From Taishania sp. (lineage in GTDB: Bacteria > Bacteroidota > Bacteroidia > Flavobacteriales_D > Crocinitomicaceae), in the NCBI GenBank assembly GCA_030150045.1, contig JASLGM010000052.1:1-6716 (forward strand): a DNA stretch of 6,716 nt, read 5' to 3'. The translations under genes and the position numbers were made by a program. The notes beneath the pieces were generated by a model. The model was not told the DNA's origin and did no database searches. It saw nothing but the letters and a program-made list of their open reading frames with translations. Below are positions 1 to 6,458 of this stretch, piece by piece; within the stretch, counting starts at the first letter, position 1; the number at the start of each line of letters is the position of its first letter.

Positions 1-32
1 ATTTTCAATATAACTCAAGACATTAATGATTT

Positions 33-145
<113 letters not shown>

Positions 146-148
146 TTT

Positions 149-181
149 AAAAAGCTCATACGAAAGTATGGGCTTTTTTTG
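149..181 (+). terminator. Intrinsic terminator after 5S rRNA, possibly bidirectional
   Basis: An 11-bp stem (151-161 paired with 166-176, one G-U pair) closes a GAAA tetraloop at 162-165. It is followed by a T-run ending at 180. This is a classic rho-independent terminator for the rRNA operon. On the minus strand the same stem is followed by five Ts (149-153), so it may also stop readthrough from the convergent signalling operon, which has no better terminator of its own. Confidence 0.9.
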
Positions 182-213
182 TTTATATACATTTTCCCTC
201 AAAAGGGGAATTG

Positions 214-246
214 GGTTGTTCAATTAAGCTACACATTGAATCAACC
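214..246. repeat. Imperfect inverted repeat in the convergent intergenic gap
   Basis: GGTTGTTCAAT (214-224) pairs with ATTGAATCAACC (235-246) with one bulged base around a 10-base loop. It has no T-run, so it is not a typical terminator. The rest of the 181-367 gap holds no convincing gene. The repeat could shape the 3' end of either convergent transcript or could be chance in AT-rich DNA. Confidence 0.4.
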
Positions 247-367
247 AACCATATAATCGGCATCAAGCTTTTTCATGGATCAAGCGCAAAACTTGGGAAT
301 TAAGCATAGATTCTTGTTAATCGATATAAAAAAAGGCTTTGAGAATTAGGAGGAAGACAATTTTTCA

Positions 368-1177
368 TTACATTAAAAAATATAGAATTGTTAGGAATAT
401 TGAGAATATAACTAAAAGTATTATTGTTGGTTTAAAAAATGAGACGCTAATTGGGTTTAAAATCTGTATAACACCTACAGTAATGTTATCACGACTTCCT
501 GCCTCTTCCGCGGCTGCAATGAGACTCTGCACAGCGACATTTACATTTTTTGTAGAAATGATTGACAGTATAGAATTATTAGAAATGTAACCACTTAATC
601 CATCAGTACACAATAAAATTTTATCGTTGGGTTTAATTCTAATTACAGGTTTGTGGACAAATGGATAAATGGTATTTGATATTCCTATAGCTTGAGTTAG
701 TTCATTTTTTCTAGAGTGATTTAAAGCCTCTTCTTTAGTTATTATATTTTTTGTAAGTAATAGATTTACGGCTGTATGGTCATCAGTTAGTTGACGAACC
801 TTTTTACCTCTTAATAAGTATATTTTACTATCACCTGAATTTGCGACATATAGTTTATTTTTTGCGATAAGAGCTATTGATACCGTTGCCCCCATCTTTA
901 CATGTACTTCACTTTTCGATGGATAGTTGTATAGTATATCGTTTGCATATTTAATTGAGTCTATCAAAAGTGTATTAGGATCAGAGAAGCTATGCATTTC
1001 AATATATTGCTGAATTGTAGAACAGGTTAAGGATGAGGCGAGTATGCCATTTTGCAGCCCGCCAATACCATCTGAAACTATAAAACAGTTAAGATTCGGC
1101 ATATTAAAAACGCAATAAGAATCTTCATTCTCTGCACGGAATTTGCCTTTCTCAGATATAAAGTTATGTTCAATCAT
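368..1177 (-). CDS. PP2C-family Ser/Thr protein phosphatase with C-terminal membrane anchor
   Basis: This is a metal-dependent (PPM/PP2C) phosphatase, expected to remove phosphate from Ser/Thr residues written by the neighbouring kinase. Family motifs appear in order: R14 with NED at 17-19 (phosphate/metal site), VSDGIGG 34-40 (D36, G37), GATVS 96-100, SGDS 114-117 (D116), TDGL 191-194 (D192) and SRDNITV 228-234 (D230). All core metal-binding aspartates are therefore present. About 240 residues is the normal size of a bacterial PP2C catalytic domain. A hydrophobic segment at 249-268 runs almost to the C-terminus, predicting a tail anchor with the enzyme in the cytoplasm. The ATG lies 5 bp after the kinase stop codon, so the two genes are co-transcribed and probably translationally linked. 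Substrates are inferred to be the kinase and the FHA transporter. Confidence 0.93.
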   Translation of the reverse strand: MIEHNFISEKGKFRAENEDSYCVFNMPNLNCFIVSDGIGGLQNGILASSLTCSTIQQYIEMHSFSDPNTLLIDSIKYANDILYNYPSKSEVHVKMGATVSIALIAKNKLYVANSGDSKIYLLRGKKVRQLTDDHTAVNLLLTKNIITKEEALNHSRKNELTQAIGISNTIYPFVHKPVIRIKPNDKILLCTDGLSGYISNNSILSIISTKNVNVAVQSLIAAAEEAGSRDNITVGVIQILNPISVSFFKPTIILLVIFSIFLTILYFLM

Positions 1178-1182
1178 ATTTA

Positions 1183-2886
1183 TTAGTAGTAATGACCTTC
1201 ATCTTCAACATTGATGTAGTCGAAGAAATTATCTCCTTTTTTGTTTGAAAATCTTAACCATCCTATTTTTCTTGATGGAGTTTGAATTTTAACCCATACT
1301 ATGTATTCTTCATCAAATGTCAGCCGTTTACCTTGAATCATATTACATCCATCGTATGCCGATTCACTTAGTATTTTCCCTTCATCAGAAAAATTAACAC
1401 CAGTAAATTTACCCTTATTGATGGCGTTCCAATAACATTCTCCTTCACCATTGAGTAATAATATTGTATCACCTTTCATTACATCTCCATTTGGACAGCC
1501 TTTAAAAGGACTTTTAGAAACTTTATTAACGAGAGCTTTATTCAATTTGTAGTAATGGTATTCTACGTCCAACCCTAGGAAATAAGTGTTTCTTTCCATT
1601 CTATCGATAATCGTATTTGAGTATGGCTTATCATATACTGTTACAGTATTCTTTGTATTCCATTTTCTATTATCATCAAAGGTCCAGAATAAAATACTGT
1701 TTAATACGCGATAATATTTTCTACCGTCACTTGCTAAGTATAATTTAGCTACACTGCTATTTTCTATATGCTGATTTTCTGATTTATATTCTAAGATTTC
1801 TTCATTATTTTCTTTCACAATCTGCGATGTACTATCCACAGGTATTAGACTATCATATTTCGTGACTATAGAATCCTGACTAGTTACAACGTCATTATTT
1901 AATATTTGTGAACTTTTATTATTACTATTAATCAAATAAATTGCCATAGAAGTTAATAATATTATGACGATGGATGCTTGTATTAATCGCTTTTTTTTTA
2001 TTGATTGGTTGTTATAAGTCAATGCGGTATTAGAAATCAAGTCTTGACGCTTAGCATTAGATAAGATTACTGTTTTATCTTCTAAATGCGATGAGTATTT
2101 AATTGGGTATAAGAAATCTTCTAATTGTTGTATCCGATTAATTTCATCTTTTTCCGTCGCTTTTTGAATTAAGCCATCCCACTTTGTATTGGTCAATGGT
2201 AATTGTTCTTGTACAATTTTAAGTTGAATATCGAAAGTAGATTGAGTTAAGGAGTCATATGGTTTTTTGCCCGCAACCATTTCCCACAAAAGAACTCCAA
2301 GGCTGTATATGTCAGATTGCGTTGAGACTTCTTTAACACTGCGTACTTGCTCAGGGCTCATATATAATGGTGTACCTAGAGAAGCGGAAGTAGCTGTTTG
2401 TGTGTAGTCTTCAATTAATCCTGAAGTATCTTTCGAAATCCCAAAATCGGAAAGTAATATTTTATCACTTTTATCTACTATAAAGTTTGAAGGCTTAATG
2501 TCTCTATGTATAAAGCCTTTGATATGAAAATAATTTAATGTTGTAACTATTTGATTAAGATAGTTGGTAATTTCACTATCTGTTAACTTTCTTTGATTCA
2601 GTATCTCACGTAATGTAAACCCTTCGATGTACTCCATGACGATAGCTACCTTGTCCGTTTCTTCTATAAGCTCAATGAATTTGACAATATTTGGATGTTG
2701 TAATTGTAACATCTTTTGAGCTTCATTTACAAATCGTTTTCTAAGATTGCTATTGTGAAAAAGGTCATTATTTAATATTTTGATAGCAACAAATTCATTC
2801 TCTCTATTTGTTGCTAGATATACATTCGCCATTCCTCCTTCCCCCAGGAGTTTGATTATTTTATAATTAGAGAAGTTTAGTGACAT
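1183..2886 (-). CDS. Transmembrane Ser/Thr protein kinase (PknB-like) with extracytoplasmic sensor region
   Basis: The N-terminal Hanks-type kinase domain (about 8-262) is complete: glycine loop GEGGMANV 15-22, ATP-binding K36, helix-C E55, HRDIKPSN 127-134 with catalytic D129, DFG 147-149, and GTPLYMSPE 171-179. The activation loop is rich in Thr/Ser (T162, T164, T166), and the HRD arginine fits activation by loop autophosphorylation. A cytoplasmic linker contains DKTVI (270-274), then a KKKR patch (297-300) and a single membrane helix at about 302-319. The region 320-567 should lie outside the inner membrane. It begins with a low-complexity stalk and ends in a fold with VWVKI...GWLRF (530-546), reminiscent of bacterial SH3 domains, and has three cysteines (C464, C484, C514). 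The gene starts 17 bp after the transporter gene ends. The kinase call is firm; the SH3-like reading is tentative and the ligand unknown. Confidence 0.95.
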   Translation of the reverse strand: MSLNFSNYKIIKLLGEGGMANVYLATNRENEFVAIKILNNDLFHNSNLRKRFVNEAQKMLQLQHPNIVKFIELIEETDKVAIVMEYIEGFTLREILNQRKLTDSEITNYLNQIVTTLNYFHIKGFIHRDIKPSNFIVDKSDKILLSDFGISKDTSGLIEDYTQTATSASLGTPLYMSPEQVRSVKEVSTQSDIYSLGVLLWEMVAGKKPYDSLTQSTFDIQLKIVQEQLPLTNTKWDGLIQKATEKDEINRIQQLEDFLYPIKYSSHLEDKTVILSNAKRQDLISNTALTYNNQSIKKKRLIQASIVIILLTSMAIYLINSNNKSSQILNNDVVTSQDSIVTKYDSLIPVDSTSQIVKENNEEILEYKSENQHIENSSVAKLYLASDGRKYYRVLNSILFWTFDDNRKWNTKNTVTVYDKPYSNTIIDRMERNTYFLGLDVEYHYYKLNKALVNKVSKSPFKGCPNGDVMKGDTILLLNGEGECYWNAINKGKFTGVNFSDEGKILSESAYDGCNMIQGKRLTFDEEYIVWVKIQTPSRKIGWLRFSNKKGDNFFDYINVEDEGHYY

Positions 2887-2903
2887 ATTAGTGATATTTA
2901 TTT

Positions 2904-5123
2904 TTAAGCAGATTTTTGTTTAATTAGTAAATATGTGGATAAAAATAGCAGTAAAGATAGTGATGTAATCATAAGGAAATCAATTGTAAATGATCCGTAT
3001 GAGCTTCCAAATATATCTGAGTATATTTTGTGATACTGATTTTGTATTATTGGCAATGATTGGGTAACGAATTCTATTTCGGATGCTGATTGCTGCAATG
3101 AAGTAGAGTCTGTTTGAGATGTGATCTGTGTAGTTGTAATGTTATTTTGTATATGAGACAAACCCTCGACTCCCCATCTAGAAAATGTAAGGTAACTCAA
3201 TATTTCCACAGCTTTATTATTAATTGGTGTTATTACTCCCGAAAGCATTATTTGAGGAATTAGGACTAGTGGAACGAGACTAAGTACTTTATCAGTCGTT
3301 TTCATTGCTGCACTTAATAACAAACCTAACAAGGCAGAGGCTATGTTAATGAATACTAGCCAACTAAAAGCATCAAAGGTATTCACTAATGGAGATAAAG
3401 TAGAAGAATACATCATTTTCAATACAATTACGAATAGAAGGGTTTGAAGAATGGCTACTATAATGAGTACAATAACTTTTGATGACAAGTAGGTAATGGG
3501 TAGGACATTGAATAAATTTTCTCTATAATAAATGTTTTGTTCTTTCACTATTTCCCTAGAAGCGTTATTAACTCCAAACCATATAGCTGATACGATCATC
3601 ATGAATAGTACTGATAGGGTTAAATCTGAAAAAATAAATCCGATTAAAAGAGCAATGATAGGAGCCTGTAATAGTATAATGCTTGAATTTAAATGATCAT
3701 TAATTTTGATTTTTAAATTGCGAACGGATAACCAATACAATTGATTAAACCAGTTAACTCTTTTGTATTCTAGATCTTGCTGTATGATATTATATTCATA
3801 AGGAATTTCAGAGGTAGTCATTTTCCACTTTTCTGCTGATTGCCCACTTAATTGAGAGTAGACATTAATAGTAGATGAGGTCTTAAAATATGAAAGATAT
3901 TCGGAGGTTGAACCTTTATATGCAAAGTAGCCTCCTTCTGCAAGGAAAATCACTTCATCCATATAGGTTAAATCTTCAGGTTTATGGGTGACCATTAATA
4001 CTGTAGTACCTTTTTCAACTAAGTTTTTAAGTATTGTCATGAACTCCTCAATTGATTGTGGATCAAGAGGTGATGTTGGTTCGTCAAGGAGGAGCAGGAT
4101 GGGGTCGGTTAACAATTCAATTGCAATTGCAAGCCTTTTTCTTTGTCCACCACTAATTTTACCAATTGGATTATCCTTAATGAAATTGATATTGAGTTCA
4201 GTAAGTAATGAATTTATTTTTGATAACCTATAATGTTCGTCTTTATCATGTAACCTAATTTTTGCGGAAAAGTATAGTGATTGGTATACAGTTAATTCTT
4301 CATGTACTACATCATCTTGTGGAACATATCCAATATATTGTTTAAACATATCAAAGTATTCGATTAAGTTAAATCCAAATAGTGATACATTACCTCCTGT
4401 ATGAGTAGATAGCCCTAAAATCATCTTTAGTAACGTTGACTTGCCACAGCCAGAAGGACCCATTATTGCAGTTAAGGTTTGAGGTTGAATGGAAAAACTC
4501 AGTGGATGTATTGCAGTTGAGCCATTTTTATATGCTTTAGAAGCATTCTGCAATTGGACTATTGTTTGATCAGATAAAGATTTGAAAGATCCATCCGGCT
4601 TAAAAACATATCTACCAATAATGAATGTGTCATTTATCTCTAAGATGATTTTTGAAATCTTTTGGCCCTTTACAAACGTACCATTAGTAGAATTATGATC
4701 AATCAATTCGAATTGATTTTCACCAATATGTCGGATCGTTGCGTGTTTACGACTAATCGCATTGTCATTTAGTATAATATCGCATTCATTTGACCGCCCA
4801 ATTGTCAGAGAGAAAGTCGAGATTACAATTTTTGAGGAGTTATTTGCAAATGTTATTATACAGTTACTATCTATTTGTAATCGCTTTCCTTGTTCTATTT
4901 TATTGTAATTAAGAAATGTTCCGTTCTTACTATTTAAATCGGTAATGAAAAGTTTACCTTCAACAAATTCCAAAACACAATGTTTTGAAGAAATCAAATT
5001 GTCTGAAAATGAGATATCATTTTCCGCGTGACGACCAATTGTTAGCGAATCATTCTCTTTAAGAATAGTTTCTCCAATTAGAATTTCATTTTCAAAGTAA
5101 GTAATCTTAAAATTGTTTTTCAT
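2904..5123 (-). CDS. Double-FHA-domain ABCG-like ABC transporter (ATPase-permease fusion)
   Basis: Two FHA domains come first. FHA1 (about 13-92) has IGR 29-31, S45, H48 and NGT 67-69; FHA2 (about 100-172) has IGR 108-110, S124, H127 and NGT 147-149. Both keep the Arg, Ser and Asn used to bind phosphothreonine. The ABC ATPase follows (about 186-415): Walker A GPSGCGKST 222-230, Q-loop Q269, signature ISGGQRKR 323-330, Walker B ILLLLDEP 342-349 and H380. The form of the signature is typical of the ABCG/White family. About six membrane helices follow (roughly 480-499, 501-517, 550-570, 587-606, 613-632, 714-734), with a long outer loop between the last two, as in ABCG exporters. It is probably a homodimeric exporter of unknown substrate. 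Domain order matches mycobacterial Rv1747, which is controlled by the kinase PknF; here kinase and phosphatase genes follow directly. It is the first intact gene of the operon. Confidence 0.94.
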   Translation of the reverse strand: MKNNFKITYFENEILIGETILKENDSLTIGRHAENDISFSDNLISSKHCVLEFVEGKLFITDLNSKNGTFLNYNKIEQGKRLQIDSNCIITFANNSSKIVISTFSLTIGRSNECDIILNDNAISRKHATIRHIGENQFELIDHNSTNGTFVKGQKISKIILEINDTFIIGRYVFKPDGSFKSLSDQTIVQLQNASKAYKNGSTAIHPLSFSIQPQTLTAIMGPSGCGKSTLLKMILGLSTHTGGNVSLFGFNLIEYFDMFKQYIGYVPQDDVVHEELTVYQSLYFSAKIRLHDKDEHYRLSKINSLLTELNINFIKDNPIGKISGGQRKRLAIAIELLTDPILLLLDEPTSPLDPQSIEEFMTILKNLVEKGTTVLMVTHKPEDLTYMDEVIFLAEGGYFAYKGSTSEYLSYFKTSSTINVYSQLSGQSAEKWKMTTSEIPYEYNIIQQDLEYKRVNWFNQLYWLSVRNLKIKINDHLNSSIILLQAPIIALLIGFIFSDLTLSVLFMMIVSAIWFGVNNASREIVKEQNIYYRENLFNVLPITYLSSKVIVLIIVAILQTLLFVIVLKMMYSSTLSPLVNTFDAFSWLVFINIASALLGLLLSAAMKTTDKVLSLVPLVLIPQIMLSGVITPINNKAVEILSYLTFSRWGVEGLSHIQNNITTTQITSQTDSTSLQQSASEIEFVTQSLPIIQNQYHKIYSDIFGSSYGSFTIDFLMITSLSLLLFLSTYLLIKQKSA

Positions 5124-5141
5124 GGTTAGTTAAGAAGAGCA

Positions 5142-5394
5142 TTATTGCATAAATGTAAATAATTTATTTACAGGTATTTCGAAGAGTTGTGCTAGTTTAC
5201 TTTTATTTGTGACCTTAGATATTTTTTGTTTTAGTTTGCAATCGTATATCAAGTAAAATTATGGTTACGTCGAAACTATTCCATATAAGTTCAGCTATTA
5301 CATTTTTAAAATCAAGTGATACATTGTCTTCAAATACAATATTGTGTATGGTTTCCCCTTTTGTAATCTGTTGAAGTAGTTTTTCAGTAGTCAT
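5142..5394 (-). pseudogene. Small gene of unknown function, apparently frameshifted
   Basis: An ATG at 5394 opens a 59-codon frame (MTTEKLLQQITKGETIHN...) that stops at 5215. A second frame, one base apart, is open from about 5258 down to a stop at 5142 and encodes a plausible tail (KISKVTNKSKLAQLFEIP...LFTFMQ). Losing one base in the interval 5218-5258, for example in the A6 run at 5222-5227, would join them into a protein of about 83 aa ending 18 bp before the transporter gene. I infer one gene with a single-base lesion, a sequencing error, or slippage at the A-run. If no shift occurs, the product is the 59-aa form at 5215-5394. I recognise no domain. It starts 12 bp after the stop of the upstream remnant, so the two were probably the leading genes of the same operon. 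Confidence 0.5.
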
Positions 5395-5406
5395 AGTTAT
5401 GATTTA

Positions 5407-5622
5407 TTATTGATCTAAATGAAGTTTTAATTGCTGTGCAATGTCATATCTCATTTTGGAAAGTGGAATATCGACTTCTTTATCAAAATATTCCTTTCCA
5501 AATAAATCAATTTTAATGTCGTTCTTTGAACGACTGTAGCCTTCCCTTTTTTGTAGCCTTCCCTTTTTTCAGACAGTGAATAAATATAATAATTTCTTTT
5601 TAATTTCCTAAAACCTACCTTA
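5407..5622 (-). pseudogene. 3' remnant of a small gene, cut by an IS and frameshifted by a 17-bp duplication
   Basis: Reading on the minus strand, one frame gives GFRKLKRNYYIYSLSEKREGY down to the duplicated block at 5536-5569. Beyond it, a different frame gives SRSKNDIKIDLFGKEYFDKE and continues through DIPLSKMRYDIAQQLKLHLDQ to a stop at 5407. Removing one 17-bp copy puts both halves in one frame, giving about 70 residues ending Leu-His-Leu-Asp-Gln. The start is missing: sequence above about 5622-5636 belongs to the insertion sequence. The 71-codon frame at 5451-5666 is therefore a chimera of IS end, gene remnant and out-of-frame tail, not a real gene. The product is a charged, soluble-looking protein; I do not recognise the family. 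The exact 5' boundary is uncertain. Confidence 0.55.
5536..5569. repeat. Exact 17-bp tandem duplication
   Basis: GTAGCCTTCCCTTTTTT occurs twice head to tail, at 5536-5552 and 5553-5569. Because 17 is not a multiple of three, the second copy shifts the reading frame of the surrounding gene remnant. Deleting one copy restores a continuous frame, which points to a recent slippage duplication (or an assembly artefact). Confidence 0.9.
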
Positions 5623-6435
5623 TCAATAAACCTGCCCGTCCTGCGAGGACAAATTTGCGTTTGCATATAGCCAAGGACTCAGTCCATTGAGCGATTTATG
5701 TGGATGGTTTTTATTGTATTCTAGTTGCCATTCAAACGCTAATGCATTTACTTCCTGAATATTTTTGAATAAATACGCATCCAGCACATCTTCTCTGAAA
5801 GTTCTGTTTAAGCGTTCAATATATGCGTTTTGAGCTGGTTTACCAGGTTGTATATATTGCAACTCAATACCTTGATCATTACAAAATTGAACAAATGTTT
5901 TTGATATAAATTCAGGACCATTATCCGTTCTTATACGTTTAGGTTTTGGACGAATTTGTATTAGCTGCCTAAGCGATTTCACTAATCTTTCAGCAGGAAT
6001 AGAGTAATAAGCTTCGTTAATTAAAGCTTCTCGATTATGATCATCAATAACATTCAAAACCCTAAATTTTCTACCATTTGTTAAGGTGTCGCTCATAAAA
6101 TCGATTGACCAAGTTTCGTTTAAAAATGTAGGTACTACTAGAGGTTCCTTAATTCTTGAAGGAAGTCTTTGTTTACGTTTTCGTCTCATTTTAAGATTCA
6201 ACATTCTGTAAATTCTAAGAACACGCTTTCTGTTCCACAACAGTCCCTCCATTCGGATTTTGCCAAAATAAGTTTCAAAACCACGCGTAGGATATCTTTC
6301 TGCTAAGTCTTGCAACTTATTGATTACATCCTGATCGTCCCTGGAACTACAGTAATAGTACATACTTCTTGCCATACAGATAATTTTACAAGCCCTGCTA
6401 ACGCTAATATTCTCTTCATTCAACACATCTTCCAC
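5623..6435 (-). CDS. IS3-family transposase OrfB (DDE integrase core)
   Basis: This is the catalytic part of the transposase, cutting and joining IS ends. The N-terminal part holds an HTH_21-like region (about 35-80), followed by a basic stretch MRRKRKQR (83-90). The rve integrase core follows with WSIDF (D112), RTDNGPEF (D171) and NAYIERLN (E207). Spacing of 35 residues between the second Asp and the Glu is the DD(35)E hallmark of the family. The tail HPHKSLNGLSPWLY is also typical. The GTG at 6435 is only the first possible start in this frame. OrfB is normally made as an OrfAB fusion by -1 frameshifting, and its frame is open back to the slip site at about 6465. The last residues (SSQDGQVY) may be encoded by the inverted repeat or by flanking DNA. 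It appears intact. Confidence 0.92.
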   Translation of the reverse strand: MEDVLNEENISVSRACKIICMARSMYYYCSSRDDQDVINKLQDLAERYPTRGFETYFGKIRMEGLLWNRKRVLRIYRMLNLKMRRKRKQRLPSRIKEPLVVPTFLNETWSIDFMSDTLTNGRKFRVLNVIDDHNREALINEAYYSIPAERLVKSLRQLIQIRPKPKRIRTDNGPEFISKTFVQFCNDQGIELQYIQPGKPAQNAYIERLNRTFREDVLDAYLFKNIQEVNALAFEWQLEYNKNHPHKSLNGLSPWLYANANLSSQDGQVY

Positions 6436-6458
6436 CAGCGCTTTGCGTTCGCAGAGCT

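Noticed and set aside
191..212. TTCCC...GGGAA hairpin as a terminator
   Set aside because: The stem is only about 5 bp and no T-run follows on either strand.
339..590. Plus-strand open frame of 83 codons
   Set aside because: It lies antisense over the PP2C gene, which has a full set of family motifs; the plus-strand product shows no recognisable pattern.
3988..4233. Plus-strand open frame of 81 codons
   Set aside because: It lies antisense over the ABC signature and Walker B region of the transporter; it is a shadow of the conserved coding frame.
5150..5157. TACATTTA on the minus strand as a Bacteroidota -7 box (TAnnTTTG) for the operon
   Set aside because: The last base does not match and no TTG-type -33 element lies at the right distance; AT-rich DNA gives such hits by chance.
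5536..5569. Two 17-bp repeats as a CRISPR or iteron array
   Set aside because: There are only two copies, directly abutting with no spacers, inside a gene remnant; simple slippage explains them.
5451..5666. Minus-strand open frame of 71 codons as a gene
   Set aside because: Its start lies in the IS end and its tail is out of frame after the 17-bp duplication; only the middle part belongs to a real gene remnant.
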